Assembly: GCA_030606585.1 (NCBI GenBank)
Contig: JAUWGD010000032.1
Location: 1 to 13,861, forward strand
DNA length: 13,861 bases
Source: Dehalococcoidales bacterium
GTDB taxonomy: Bacteria > Chloroflexota > Dehalococcoidia > Dehalococcoidales > RBG-16-60-22
Direction of reading: 5' to 3'
Numbering within the stretch: the stretch's first letter is position 1; the number at the start of each line of letters is the position of its first letter. Positions 6,928-13,819 of the stretch are shown here, piece after piece. The position numbers and the translations under genes were made by a program. The notes under the pieces were generated by a model. The model worked only from the letters and a program-made list of their open reading frames with translations. It searched no databases and was not told the origin of the DNA.

Positions 6928-7743
6928 TTACCCGAAGCGACCGGTAATATAGTCCTCGGTACGTTTGTCTTTAGGGTTGGTAAATAACTCTGCCGTCGGT
7001 CCGTATTCCACCAGAATTCCCGCCCTGTCTTCTTCCATCATGAAGAAGGCCGACATATCCGAGACGCGTGCCGCCTGCTGCATATTATGAGTTACGATAA
7101 CGATAGTGTAGTTCTCCGCCAGGCTCTTCATCAAATCTTCGATTCTCAGAGTGGCTATGGGGTCCAGGGCGCTGCAGGGCTCGTCCATTAAGATAACCTC
7201 AGGTTCGACCGCCAGCACGCGGGCGATACAGAGCCTCTGCTGCTGCCCCCCGGAAAGAGCCAGTGCCGATTGTCCCAGCTTGTCTTTAACTTCGTCCCAG
7301 AGGGCCGCCTGTTTCAGACTTTTCTCAACGACATCCTCCAGCTCCATGCGGTTTTTCCTGCCGTGCCTCCTCGGGCCGAAAGCCACGTTTTCAAAAACCG
7401 ACATGGGGAAGGGGTTGGGTTTCTGAAAGACCATGCCTACCTTTTTACGCAGTTCCACCACGTCGATGTCCCTATCATAAATATTTATACCATCAAGCTC
7501 AACCCTGCCATCAACTTTAACTCCGGTAATAAGGTCGTTCATGCGGTTAAAAAGACGCAAGAAGGTGGACTTGCCACAGCCTGACGGCCCGATAACCGCC
7601 GTAATGGCGTTCTCCGGTATATTCAGAGTGATATCCCGCAGCGCCTGGAAGTCCCCGTAATAGAGGCTCAGGTTTTTCGTGCTCATTCTAACTTCACCGC
7701 TAACAGGTGCCTTTTTATCCGTCAACTCTAAATTGATATTCAT
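6928..7743 (-). CDS. pstB: Phosphate ABC transporter ATPase PstB
   Basis: This 271-residue ATPase drives high-affinity phosphate import. It has Walker A GPSGCGKS (52-59), Q-loop FQKPNPFP (Q107), signature LSGGQQQR (163-170), Walker B VILMDEPCSALDP (183-195) and H-loop HN (H219). The KPNPFPMSV and EPCSALDP stretches are specific to PstB. An N-terminal extension of about 20 residues precedes the fold. ATG 7743 is supported by GGAGG eight nt upstream and by the ATGA overlap with pstA. A downstream Met at residue 20 (7686) is a less likely alternative. Confidence 0.97.
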   Translation of the reverse strand: MNINLELTDKKAPVSGEVRMSTKNLSLYYGDFQALRDITLNIPENAITAVIGPSGCGKSTFLRLFNRMNDLITGVKVDGRVELDGINIYDRDIDVVELRKKVGMVFQKPNPFPMSVFENVAFGPRRHGRKNRMELEDVVEKSLKQAALWDEVKDKLGQSALALSGGQQQRLCIARVLAVEPEVILMDEPCSALDPIATLRIEDLMKSLAENYTIVIVTHNMQQAARVSDMSAFFMMEEDRAGILVEYGPTAELFTNPKDKRTEDYITGRFG

Positions 7744-8603
7744 GTGCTGTACCTCCGTTTGCGGGCACGCAGCCGGATAATGGTGGCGAGAACATTAAAG
7801 GAAAGCACCACCACCAGTAAGACGAGGGCTACGCCCCAGATTGTCGTCCTGGGCATTCCGGGTATATGGGCGGCCACGGTGTAGAGGTGATAGGGAAGCG
7901 CCATAAACTGGTCGAGGGGGGACTGCGGCAGCGCCGGGAGGAAAAAAGCCGCCCCGACCACCAGTATCGGCGCGGTTTCGCCGGCAGCCCGACTCATCGC
8001 CAGGACGGCACCGGTAATGATGCCCGGCATGGCCTGTGGCAGGACGACGTGCCTGATTGTTTGCCACCGGGTAGCTCCCACCGCCAGGCTTCCTTCACGG
8101 TATTCACGGGGAACAGACAGAATCGCCTCACGTGAGGTAGTTACCGTCATGGCGAGTGCCTGGCAGGCTAAAGTCAGGCTGGCGGCGAGCAGGGACATAC
8201 CGAAGTGAAACATCAATACGAATACACCCAGACCGAAAAGCCCGTAAACGATACTGGGCACGCCGGCCAGGTTCACAATAGCCATATTAACCGTGCGGGT
8301 CATCCAGTCGTCACGGGCATACTCGCTCAGGTAGACTCCGGCCAGTACGCCCACCGGCAGGGCGATGATAATCGTCCCCAGCATGAGGTAGAAGGTGCCC
8401 AGGATAGCCGGGAATATACCCCCCGCTTTGCCCGCCTGTGATGGCGGCTGCGTCAGGAAGTCCCAGCTAATGGCACCTGCCCCGTTGAGCACTATCTGTA
8501 TGATAATGACAATAACCGGAATGACTACAACGGCAGTGGCTGCGATAAGAAGAGAGAAAGCCGTTTGTTGCGACACTAGCCTTGGTGCCTTTCGTGTTTT
8601 CAT
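7740..8603 (-). CDS. pstA: Phosphate ABC transporter permease PstA
   Basis: This 287-residue membrane subunit forms the phosphate channel with PstC. It has an N-terminal membrane segment (about 16-38), a GAISWDFLTQPPS stretch typical of PstA, and about five further helices. The EAA coupling loop reads REGSLAVGATRWQTIRHVVL and is followed by PQAMPGIITG and RAAGETAPIL. The gene begins 2 nt after the pstC stop with an AGAGGT ribosome-binding site overlapping that stop. It ends in the ATGA of pstB. Confidence 0.96.
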   Translation of the reverse strand: MKTRKAPRLVSQQTAFSLLIAATAVVVIPVIVIIIQIVLNGAGAISWDFLTQPPSQAGKAGGIFPAILGTFYLMLGTIIIALPVGVLAGVYLSEYARDDWMTRTVNMAIVNLAGVPSIVYGLFGLGVFVLMFHFGMSLLAASLTLACQALAMTVTTSREAILSVPREYREGSLAVGATRWQTIRHVVLPQAMPGIITGAVLAMSRAAGETAPILVVGAAFFLPALPQSPLDQFMALPYHLYTVAAHIPGMPRTTIWGVALVLLVVVLSFNVLATIIRLRARKRRYST

Positions 8604-8605
8604 GA

Positions 8606-9550
8606 CTACCTCTGGAACTTCCTTTTCTGGCGTTCCAGCACCCGGTCGGCGACCAGATTAACAGACAGGGTCAGGACGAATAATATCAGACCGATGGCAA
8701 AAAGCGCCTGGTATTGCAGTCCGCCTCGCACCGCGTTGCCGATTCCCGAGGCGATAGCCGCTGTCATGGGCATCATGGGTTCGGTCGGGGAAACGGGCAC
8801 CGCCAGGGCACCGCCGGCCACCATAAGCACTGTCATTGTCTCGCCGATAGCTCTTCCCACTCCCAGCATGACCGCCGCGGTAATACCGGAGAGGGCGGCA
8901 GGTATGCACACATGCCATATAGTCTCCCATTTCGTCGCCCCCAGGGCGAAAGATGCCTGCCGGAACTCATCGGGGACGGCACGCAGGGCGTCCTCAGAGA
9001 CGCTGATAATAATCGGCAGACTCATAAATGCCAGCATTATCCCGGCGGTCAGGCCAGAAAGTCCGGTATTGAGGTTAAAAGCGCTCTGCACCAGCGGCGA
9101 AAGCAGCATCAGGCCGATAAAGCCCATAACCACGGAGGGAAAACCCGCCAGTAGCTCGATAACGGGTTTAACCGTTTCCCTGACTTTATCAGGAGCTACT
9201 TCGGACAGGTAGGCGGCGCAGGCGACGCCAATCGGCACGGAAATCGCCGTGGCGACGATAGTTACCCACAGGGTAGCGACAAAGAAAGGCATGATGCCGA
9301 AGGTCGGCGGCTCGGAGACCGGGTACCATTTCGTGCCGAAGAAGAACTCCCATGGCGGCGTATCGAAGAAAATAGGCACGCCTTCCTTTACCAGCAGGAC
9401 GATGATGCCCAAAAGGACGACGATAGCCAGTCCCCCGGCTAAATAAATCCAGCCTTCGATGAACTTTTCGCCCAAACGCCACCGCCGCGCCAGCCCCCCG
9501 GCCGGCACGGCAATGGCATCGACTTCGTGAACGTTTCGCCTTAATCTCAT
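8606..9550 (-). CDS. pstC: Phosphate ABC transporter permease PstC
   Basis: This 314-residue membrane subunit partners PstA. Its cytoplasmic N-terminus is rich in arginine and is followed by a first helix at about 34-54. The PstC hallmarks WYPVSEPPTFGIMPF, VACAAYLSEVAP, ELLAGFPSVVMGFIGL and the EAA loop RQASFALGATKWETIWHVCIP are all present, with GVGRAIGETMTVLMVAGG after it. ATG 9550 lies 3 nt after the pstS stop and has no visible Shine-Dalgarno. It probably depends on ribosomes terminating on pstS. Confidence 0.95.
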   Translation of the reverse strand: MRLRRNVHEVDAIAVPAGGLARRWRLGEKFIEGWIYLAGGLAIVVLLGIIVLLVKEGVPIFFDTPPWEFFFGTKWYPVSEPPTFGIMPFFVATLWVTIVATAISVPIGVACAAYLSEVAPDKVRETVKPVIELLAGFPSVVMGFIGLMLLSPLVQSAFNLNTGLSGLTAGIMLAFMSLPIIISVSEDALRAVPDEFRQASFALGATKWETIWHVCIPAALSGITAAVMLGVGRAIGETMTVLMVAGGALAVPVSPTEPMMPMTAAIASGIGNAVRGGLQYQALFAIGLILFVLTLSVNLVADRVLERQKRKFQR

Positions 9551-9553
9551 TGT

Positions 9554-10468
9554 TTAACTATTCAACGGTACATAACCAACTTCGGTCACTTCAGCCTGTC
9601 CCTCTGCGGAAAGGCAGTAATCAATGAAGGTCTTGATAAACCCGCCGGGAGTACCGTTGGTGTAGTAGAGGAGCGGTCGGGCAATGGGGTAGGTGCCGTC
9701 CAGGGCCGTGGCCACGCTGGGCAGCACACCGGCATCATCCCACGTTTTCTTGATGGCCAGGGGCTTTACCTCGTCGGTAACGTATCCCAGGCCGGGGTAG
9801 AAAATAGCATTGGGGTTCCTGGTCGTCTCGGAGACACCCTCTTCGGTCGAAGGCAGGAAAAGCACTTTCGGTCCGTACTCGAGACTTTTATCCTCCGAGG
9901 CCAGTCCTTTCATCTGTACCACATGTTCCTTGAAGAAGACGTGAGTTCCGGAGTTGGTATCGCGGGAGATGACGACAATCGTCGCGTCATTACCACCGAC
10001 TTCCCGCCAGTTGGTTATCTTGCCGGTGTAGATGGCGGATAGCTGTACAATCGTCAGCTCCGACACTGGATTGGCCGGATTCACCACCACGGACAGGGCG
10101 TCGGTAGCCACCTGAATTTCATACGGTTCCACACCGTTCGACTTAGCTTCGTCAATCTCTTTTTGCTTTATCATACGTGAGGCCTGGCAGACATCAGTGG
10201 TGCCGTTAATCAGGGCGGCGATACCAGCCCCGGAGCCGGGGCCGCTTACACCGATGCTGACCTTAGGATGTATCTTCATGAACTCCTCCGCCCAGACGGT
10301 GGAAAGCGGCGTTAAGGTGTTGGAGCCGATGATTCTGATGGAACCGGACAGCTCCGTGCCATTCGCAGGTGCGGGGGTAGTGTCACCGCAACCGCTGATA
10401 AACGTAGCGACTGCAATCAATACGAGTAACGGGAATATGAACCATTTTATTGACTTTTTAATATACAA
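9554..10468 (-). CDS. pstS: Phosphate-binding lipoprotein PstS
   Basis: This 304-residue extracytoplasmic protein binds phosphate for PstCAB. I place the start at TTG 10468. AGGAGG (10479-10474) lies 5 nt upstream, and the product begins directly with a lysine-rich n-region, a hydrophobic core and the lipobox ISGC (lipidated Cys27). Longer frames from upstream codons overlap mgsA and would place acidic residues before the signal peptide. Phosphate-site motifs of the PstS family are visible: GSNTLTPLS (48-56), GPGSGAGIAAL (76-86), a DVCQASR segment (92-98) and SRDTNSGTHVFF (168-179). The INWREVGG-type segment appears as ITNWREVGG. The gene follows mgsA by 22 bp. Confidence 0.94.
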   Translation of the reverse strand: MYIKKSIKWFIFPLLVLIAVATFISGCGDTTPAPANGTELSGSIRIIGSNTLTPLSTVWAEEFMKIHPKVSIGVSGPGSGAGIAALINGTTDVCQASRMIKQKEIDEAKSNGVEPYEIQVATDALSVVVNPANPVSELTIVQLSAIYTGKITNWREVGGNDATIVVISRDTNSGTHVFFKEHVVQMKGLASEDKSLEYGPKVLFLPSTEEGVSETTRNPNAIFYPGLGYVTDEVKPLAIKKTWDDAGVLPSVATALDGTYPIARPLLYYTNGTPGGFIKTFIDYCLSAEGQAEVTEVGYVPLNS

Positions 10469-10479
10469 TCTTTCCTCCT
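10469..10479 (-). promoter_or_regulatory. Ribosome-binding site that fixes the TTG start of pstS
   Basis: AGGAGG at 10479-10474 with the 5-nt spacer AAAGA leads to TTG 10468-10466. It is the strongest ribosome-binding site of this operon. It sits in the 22-bp gap after mgsA, in keeping with the need to make binding protein in excess. Confidence 0.7.
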
Positions 10480-10490
10480 GATCCCCTTTT

Positions 10491-10952
10491 TTATACATGA
10501 ACAGCTGCTTTATCGCTGATATATTGTGCAATCAGGTGATGCTCTCCCATCGCCCGAGGGTTCTCGAACAACAGGTGCAGGACAGCCTCGGCACTGGCGA
10601 TATTGGTCGCCAGGGGTACATTGTGAACATCACAAACACGGAGCAGGGCGGATACATCCGGTTCGTGGGGATGAGCCATTAACGGGTCGCGTATAAAAAT
10701 CACCGCTTTAACATCACCATTGGATACCAGTGCCCCTATTTGCTGGTCTCCGCCAAGAGGGCCGCTTTGCATTAATGTCACCGGCAGGCCGGTGCGTGCT
10801 TGAATTATCTGTCCGGTACCTCTAGTAGCGACAAGGTCGATATCGGCTAGCTCCCGTTTATGCGCTTTCACCAGAAGTACCACGTCTTCTTTTTTAACAT
10901 CGTGGGCGATTAAAGCCAGGATGGGTCTTATCATCTTTATATCCTTTACCAT
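10491..10952 (-). CDS. mgsA: Methylglyoxal synthase MgsA
   Basis: This enzyme converts dihydroxyacetone phosphate to methylglyoxal and inorganic phosphate. From ATG 10952 (GAGG five nt upstream) the product has 153 residues, close to the 152 of E. coli MgsA. Key residues align with an offset of 2: AHD (H17-D18), K21 (E. coli K23), the T-x-G-T-G turn TRGTG (43-47), GGDQQ with the catalytic aspartate D69 (E. coli D71), and HPHEPD with H96 and D99 (E. coli H98, D101). The turn reads TRGTG instead of TGTTG, an odd change in the phosphate-binding loop. GGDQQ plus HxPD rules out the MGS-like domains of CarB and PurH. In-frame alternatives are TTG 10976 and ATG 10934. It is the first gene of the pst operon, directly behind a Pho box. 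This placement suggests a phosphate-starvation role. Confidence 0.93.
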   Translation of the reverse strand: MVKDIKMIRPILALIAHDVKKEDVVLLVKAHKRELADIDLVATRGTGQIIQARTGLPVTLMQSGPLGGDQQIGALVSNGDVKAVIFIRDPLMAHPHEPDVSALLRVCDVHNVPLATNIASAEAVLHLLFENPRAMGEHHLIAQYISDKAAVHV

Positions 10953-10981
10953 TTCAACCTCATTCTTCGTCGTCAAATAAG

Positions 10982-11054
10982 AAAGCCTTAAACAACCTTT
11001 TATTCACTCTACTTATATTTTAGAGTGTAGACTTTAAAGGCGGTTTAAGGCTTT
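10982..11054. repeat. 12-bp inverted repeat flanking the mgsA promoter
   Basis: AAAGCCTTAAAC (10982-10993) and GTTTAAGGCTTT (11043-11054) are exact inverse copies, 49 bp apart. The outer copy contains one Pho hexamer (11043-11048). The inner copy therefore places a TTAAAC hexamer on the opposite strand just upstream of mgsA. Nested inside is a 7-bp palindrome (11005-11027). The geometry suggests two facing regulator sites around the promoter, or a large stem in RNA that reads through from phoR. Confidence 0.6.
11005..11027. promoter_or_regulatory. Palindrome overlapping the mgsA -10 region
   Basis: CACTCTA (11005-11011) and TAGAGTG (11021-11027) form a 7-bp inverted repeat with a 9-bp spacer. 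On the - strand the spacer and its edges carry TAAAAT (11022-11017) and TATAAG (11017-11012), each 5/6 to TATAAT. These lie 9 and 14 bp after the last Pho hexamer. The palindrome would place an operator or a leader hairpin exactly on the promoter. The -10 assignment is inference. Confidence 0.5.
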
Positions 11055-11070
11055 GTTAAAGTTTTGTTAA
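11032..11070 (-). promoter_or_regulatory. Pho box: four hexamers at exact 11-bp spacing
   Basis: On the - strand, TTAACA (11070-11065), TTAACA (11059-11054), TTAAAC (11048-11043) and TTAAAG (11037-11032) are each separated by 5 bp. This is the layout of the Bacillus-type PhoP box (repeats of TT[AT/C]ACA, 11-bp period), bound by dimers of the OmpR-family regulator. It replaces a -35 element ahead of the -10 candidates. The box sits in the 118-nt (longest frame) to 142-nt gap between phoR and mgsA. It thus puts mgsA-pstSCAB-phoU under the PhoB encoded at 12846-13541. Confidence 0.8.
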
Positions 11071-11094
11071 ATCTTGATATAGTTTTCGGAAGTG

Positions 11095-12843
11095 TTATTT
11101 CAAAGGCAGGTCGAAACTGAAAGTTGAGCCTTTGCCCTCCTCGCTCTGTACCCGGATGCTACCTCCGTGGGACTCAATGACATGCTTGGCAATAGCCAAC
11201 CCCATGCCGGTACCGCCACTCGAGCGGGCTTTATCGGCTTTATAAAAGCGCTCGAAAATATGTGGCAAATCGTCCCTGGAGATACCCATACCGGTATCGG
11301 TTACATCGACGTTAACGTACTTTTCATTATAGCGAGTTGAAATCGTAATACTGCCGCCTTGAGGCGTGAACTTGATGGCGTTATGAGCCAGATTGATAAT
11401 CACCTGTTTTACTCTCCCGGTGTCAGCCCGGACAGCCGGCAGGTCGGGGGCGAGTTCTTTCTTGATGGAGAGCTGCTGCCTTTCTGCCTGAGGACTGAGT
11501 TGATTGATTGCTTCTTCAATCAGAGTATTGATGTTAGTGACATCCAGCTTAAGTTCGGCTTTGCCCGTCTCTATACGGGAAAGTTCGCTCAATTCCGCCA
11601 CCATCTGCGTCAGGCGGTCGACTTCCTCATCTATTCTGGCCAGAAAATCCGTGGCGGCCTCTTTATCATCGACAGCGCCGTTACGCAACGTTTCCACCAT
11701 CGCCTTGATGCCAGCTAGGGGCGTTCTGAATTCATGGGAGATATTCCCGATTAGTTCACGCCTTGTCGTCTGCAAATTCCTGATATCGGTAAGGTCCTGG
11801 AAGAGAATTATTGCACCCTCCGGTTTTCGGTTACTGATAGGAATGGCAATAGCCCTGATATATCTTCTGGATGTGCTGGATTCATACTGGGTATCCTGAG
11901 TTCCGCCAGTTTCCAGGCACGATTTCAACAAGTCGTTTATTTCGTGGTCTCGCACCACCTCGATGAGCGACTTATTAACTGCATCCTTAATCGCGAAAAG
12001 CTTCTCAGCCGCTTTATTACATAGCGAAGTTTTTCCGTCAATATCGGTCACGATAACGCCGTCAGCCATGTTATCGAGGATGCCGGCCAGCTTGGCTCTA
12101 TCTCCCGAGATTGTTTCCACCAGTTCTTTCAGTTGAACGGACATTTCATTGAAAGCATGGGCAAGTTCACCGACCTCGTCCCGGGACTCTATGGTTATTT
12201 TCTGCTCCAGTTCACCGGAAGCAATTTTTCTGGAAGCGACGGTGAGCTTGCGTATCGATCGGGTGGTAATGCGGGCAATAATCCAGGCAGCCAGAATGAC
12301 CAGCAGGGTTACAATAGCCATGGCTGCAGCGATGATGACAGTCGTCCTCTGCGTGAGGCTTTCAACCTCCGTTATCGGCAGCGAAAGGCGAACAACTCCC
12401 AAGACTTTACCTTGATACGAGACAGGAACCGCCACGTACATCATCGTCTGTCCCAGGGTGGTGCTGTAACGGGTGCTTTCCCCCGAACCGGTGCTTATGG
12501 CGTCTCTTATTTCAGGACGGGCGGTATGATTCTCCATATTTGCAGGGTCTTCCTCGGAATCACCCAGCACGGTACCATCCGGAGCGATGATGGTTACCCG
12601 GGTATCTATATCCCTCCCTAGCGTTTTGGCCAGAGCGTCCAGAGTTGCTTGGTTACCCTGTACGAGGAAGCCAGGCAAACTGGCTTCGGCGGTGATTCTG
12701 GCCTCATTCTCCAGCTGTGAATGAAGTGCATCTAGCTGATAGTCTCTGGTGGGGTTTACCAGGTATACTCCCAGAATACCCATACATACCAGTATGAGTA
12801 CGATGAATGGAATGGTAATGCGCCATTGAATACCGCGGAACAT
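11095..12843 (-). CDS. phoR: Phosphate regulon sensor histidine kinase PhoR
   Basis: This 582-residue membrane kinase autophosphorylates and passes phosphate to PhoB. Its domains in order are a transmembrane helix (about 10-28), an extracytoplasmic sensor region (about 30-165) and a second transmembrane helix (about 168-190). HAMP (191-243), PAS (about 250-355, ending FQDLTDIRNLQ) and HisKA with phospho-acceptor H370 in SHEFRTPL follow. The ATPase domain has the N box NLAHNAIKFTP (484-494), G1 DTGMGI (516-521), F box FERFYKAD and G2 GTGMGLAI (544-551). The long extracytoplasmic domain resembles Gram-positive/Chloroflexi PhoR more than the short E. coli form. The start lies 2 nt after the phoB stop with GGAAGG as ribosome-binding site, so the two are co-translated. 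Confidence 0.93.
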   Translation of the reverse strand: MFRGIQWRITIPFIVLILVCMGILGVYLVNPTRDYQLDALHSQLENEARITAEASLPGFLVQGNQATLDALAKTLGRDIDTRVTIIAPDGTVLGDSEEDPANMENHTARPEIRDAISTGSGESTRYSTTLGQTMMYVAVPVSYQGKVLGVVRLSLPITEVESLTQRTTVIIAAAMAIVTLLVILAAWIIARITTRSIRKLTVASRKIASGELEQKITIESRDEVGELAHAFNEMSVQLKELVETISGDRAKLAGILDNMADGVIVTDIDGKTSLCNKAAEKLFAIKDAVNKSLIEVVRDHEINDLLKSCLETGGTQDTQYESSTSRRYIRAIAIPISNRKPEGAIILFQDLTDIRNLQTTRRELIGNISHEFRTPLAGIKAMVETLRNGAVDDKEAATDFLARIDEEVDRLTQMVAELSELSRIETGKAELKLDVTNINTLIEEAINQLSPQAERQQLSIKKELAPDLPAVRADTGRVKQVIINLAHNAIKFTPQGGSITISTRYNEKYVNVDVTDTGMGISRDDLPHIFERFYKADKARSSGGTGMGLAIAKHVIESHGGSIRVQSEEGKGSTFSFDLPLK

Positions 12844-12845
12844 GC

Positions 12846-13541
12846 TTAACCTTCCAGTTTATAACCCGTCCCCCGGACAGTCAGGATATATTCCGGTTTT
12901 TTCGGGTCGGTCTCTATTTTTTGTCTTAACCATCTAATATGGACATCCACCGTTCGTGTATTGCCGGCATAGTCGTAACCCCATACCTTTTCCAGGAGCT
13001 GTTCCCGATTGAATACGAAGCCCCGGTTACGGGTGAGGAAAACCAGCAGGTCGAACTCCTTCGGGGTAAGATTCAGCGGCGAGTTCTTATAGAAAGCCTG
13101 ATGGCGGTTGATATTAATTTCAAGGTCGCCAACTTTAAGAGATTCCGACTTGGCCTCAGGTTGCTGTTGGCTTATATCAGCCCGACGCAGCATGGCATGT
13201 ATCCGGGCCAGCAGCTCCCTCATGCTGAAGGGCTTGGTCATGTAGTCGTCAGCCCCGATTTCAAGTCCGACTATTTTATCAATCTCGTCGGTCTTGGCGG
13301 TAAGCATTAGTATAGGGACGGTCATTTCTTTCCGCAGGATGCGACATACGTCAAAGCCGCTTAATTGTGGAAGCATCAAATCCAGAACAATTAATCCGGG
13401 CTTTTCTCGGCGAGCGATTTCCAGAGCCTGAACGCCGTCAGCAGCAGTAACAACACCATAGCCATCTCTGACCAGATTGTATTTCAGCGTCGCCAGCAGG
13501 TTCGAGTCATCTTCAACGATTAAGATTTTGTTGTTAGCCAT
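12846..13541 (-). CDS. phoB: Phosphate response regulator PhoB (OmpR family)
   Basis: This 231-residue transcription factor has a receiver domain (about 4-118). It includes the acidic pocket EDD (10-12), phospho-acceptor D54 in VLDLMLP, T81 and K103 in the MTKPF motif. The C-terminal OmpR-type winged helix (about 135-229) contains LTPKEFDLLVFL, the recognition helix NTRTVDVHIRWLRQKIE and the wing VRGTGYKL. ATG 13541 is preceded by GAGG (13547-13544). Pairing with phoR and the adjacent Pho box and pst genes identifies it as the phosphate regulator (PhoB/PhoP) and not another OmpR-family member. Confidence 0.93.
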   Translation of the reverse strand: MANNKILIVEDDSNLLATLKYNLVRDGYGVVTAADGVQALEIARREKPGLIVLDLMLPQLSGFDVCRILRKEMTVPILMLTAKTDEIDKIVGLEIGADDYMTKPFSMRELLARIHAMLRRADISQQQPEAKSESLKVGDLEININRHQAFYKNSPLNLTPKEFDLLVFLTRNRGFVFNREQLLEKVWGYDYAGNTRTVDVHIRWLRQKIETDPKKPEYILTVRGTGYKLEG

Positions 13542-13553
13542 ATCCTCAATGTT

Positions 13554-13582
13554 AGTATAAAGCTAACAGGACGGATTATCAA
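13554..13582 (-). promoter_or_regulatory. phoBR promoter
   Basis: On the - strand, TTGATA (13582-13577) is followed after exactly 17 bp by TATACT (13559-13554), both 5/6 to consensus. A start about 7 nt further on (around 13547) leaves a leader of only some 5 nt, so the ribosome-binding GAGG would sit at the very 5' end of the transcript. A 6-bp inverted repeat TGTTAG/CTAACA (13550-13568) covers the -10 and may be an operator. No array of Pho hexamers is visible here. Confidence 0.6.
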
Positions 13583-13804
13583 AGACTGAGTTGATAATTG
13601 AAGATAATATGAAAGGTAAGTATGAGTTTAAAAACAAGTCCTTTTGGCTACGCTGATTATACACCCCTGTTTGAAGGTGAACAAGACTCTACCCTTTTGG
13701 AGAGTTCTAAAATTTTACTAAAAAAGGTTCCTTAGTATATTGAGTAAGAGGGTTGATGGCTCCAGCTACAATAGAAGGGTGTAAGAGCAAACACTAATCT
13801 GTGT

Positions 13805-13810
13805 AGGAGG
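13805..13810 (+). promoter_or_regulatory. Strong ribosome-binding site of the truncated last gene
   Basis: AGGAGG lies 9 nt before ATG 13820. It is the main evidence that a + strand gene starts at the window end. Confidence 0.65.
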
Positions 13811-13819
13811 ATCCACCAA

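Noticed and set aside
13681..13720. Imperfect inverted repeat ACTCT/AGAGT considered as a terminator or operator
   Set aside because: Only five pairs with a 10-nt loop, and it lies between divergent genes where no terminator is expected.
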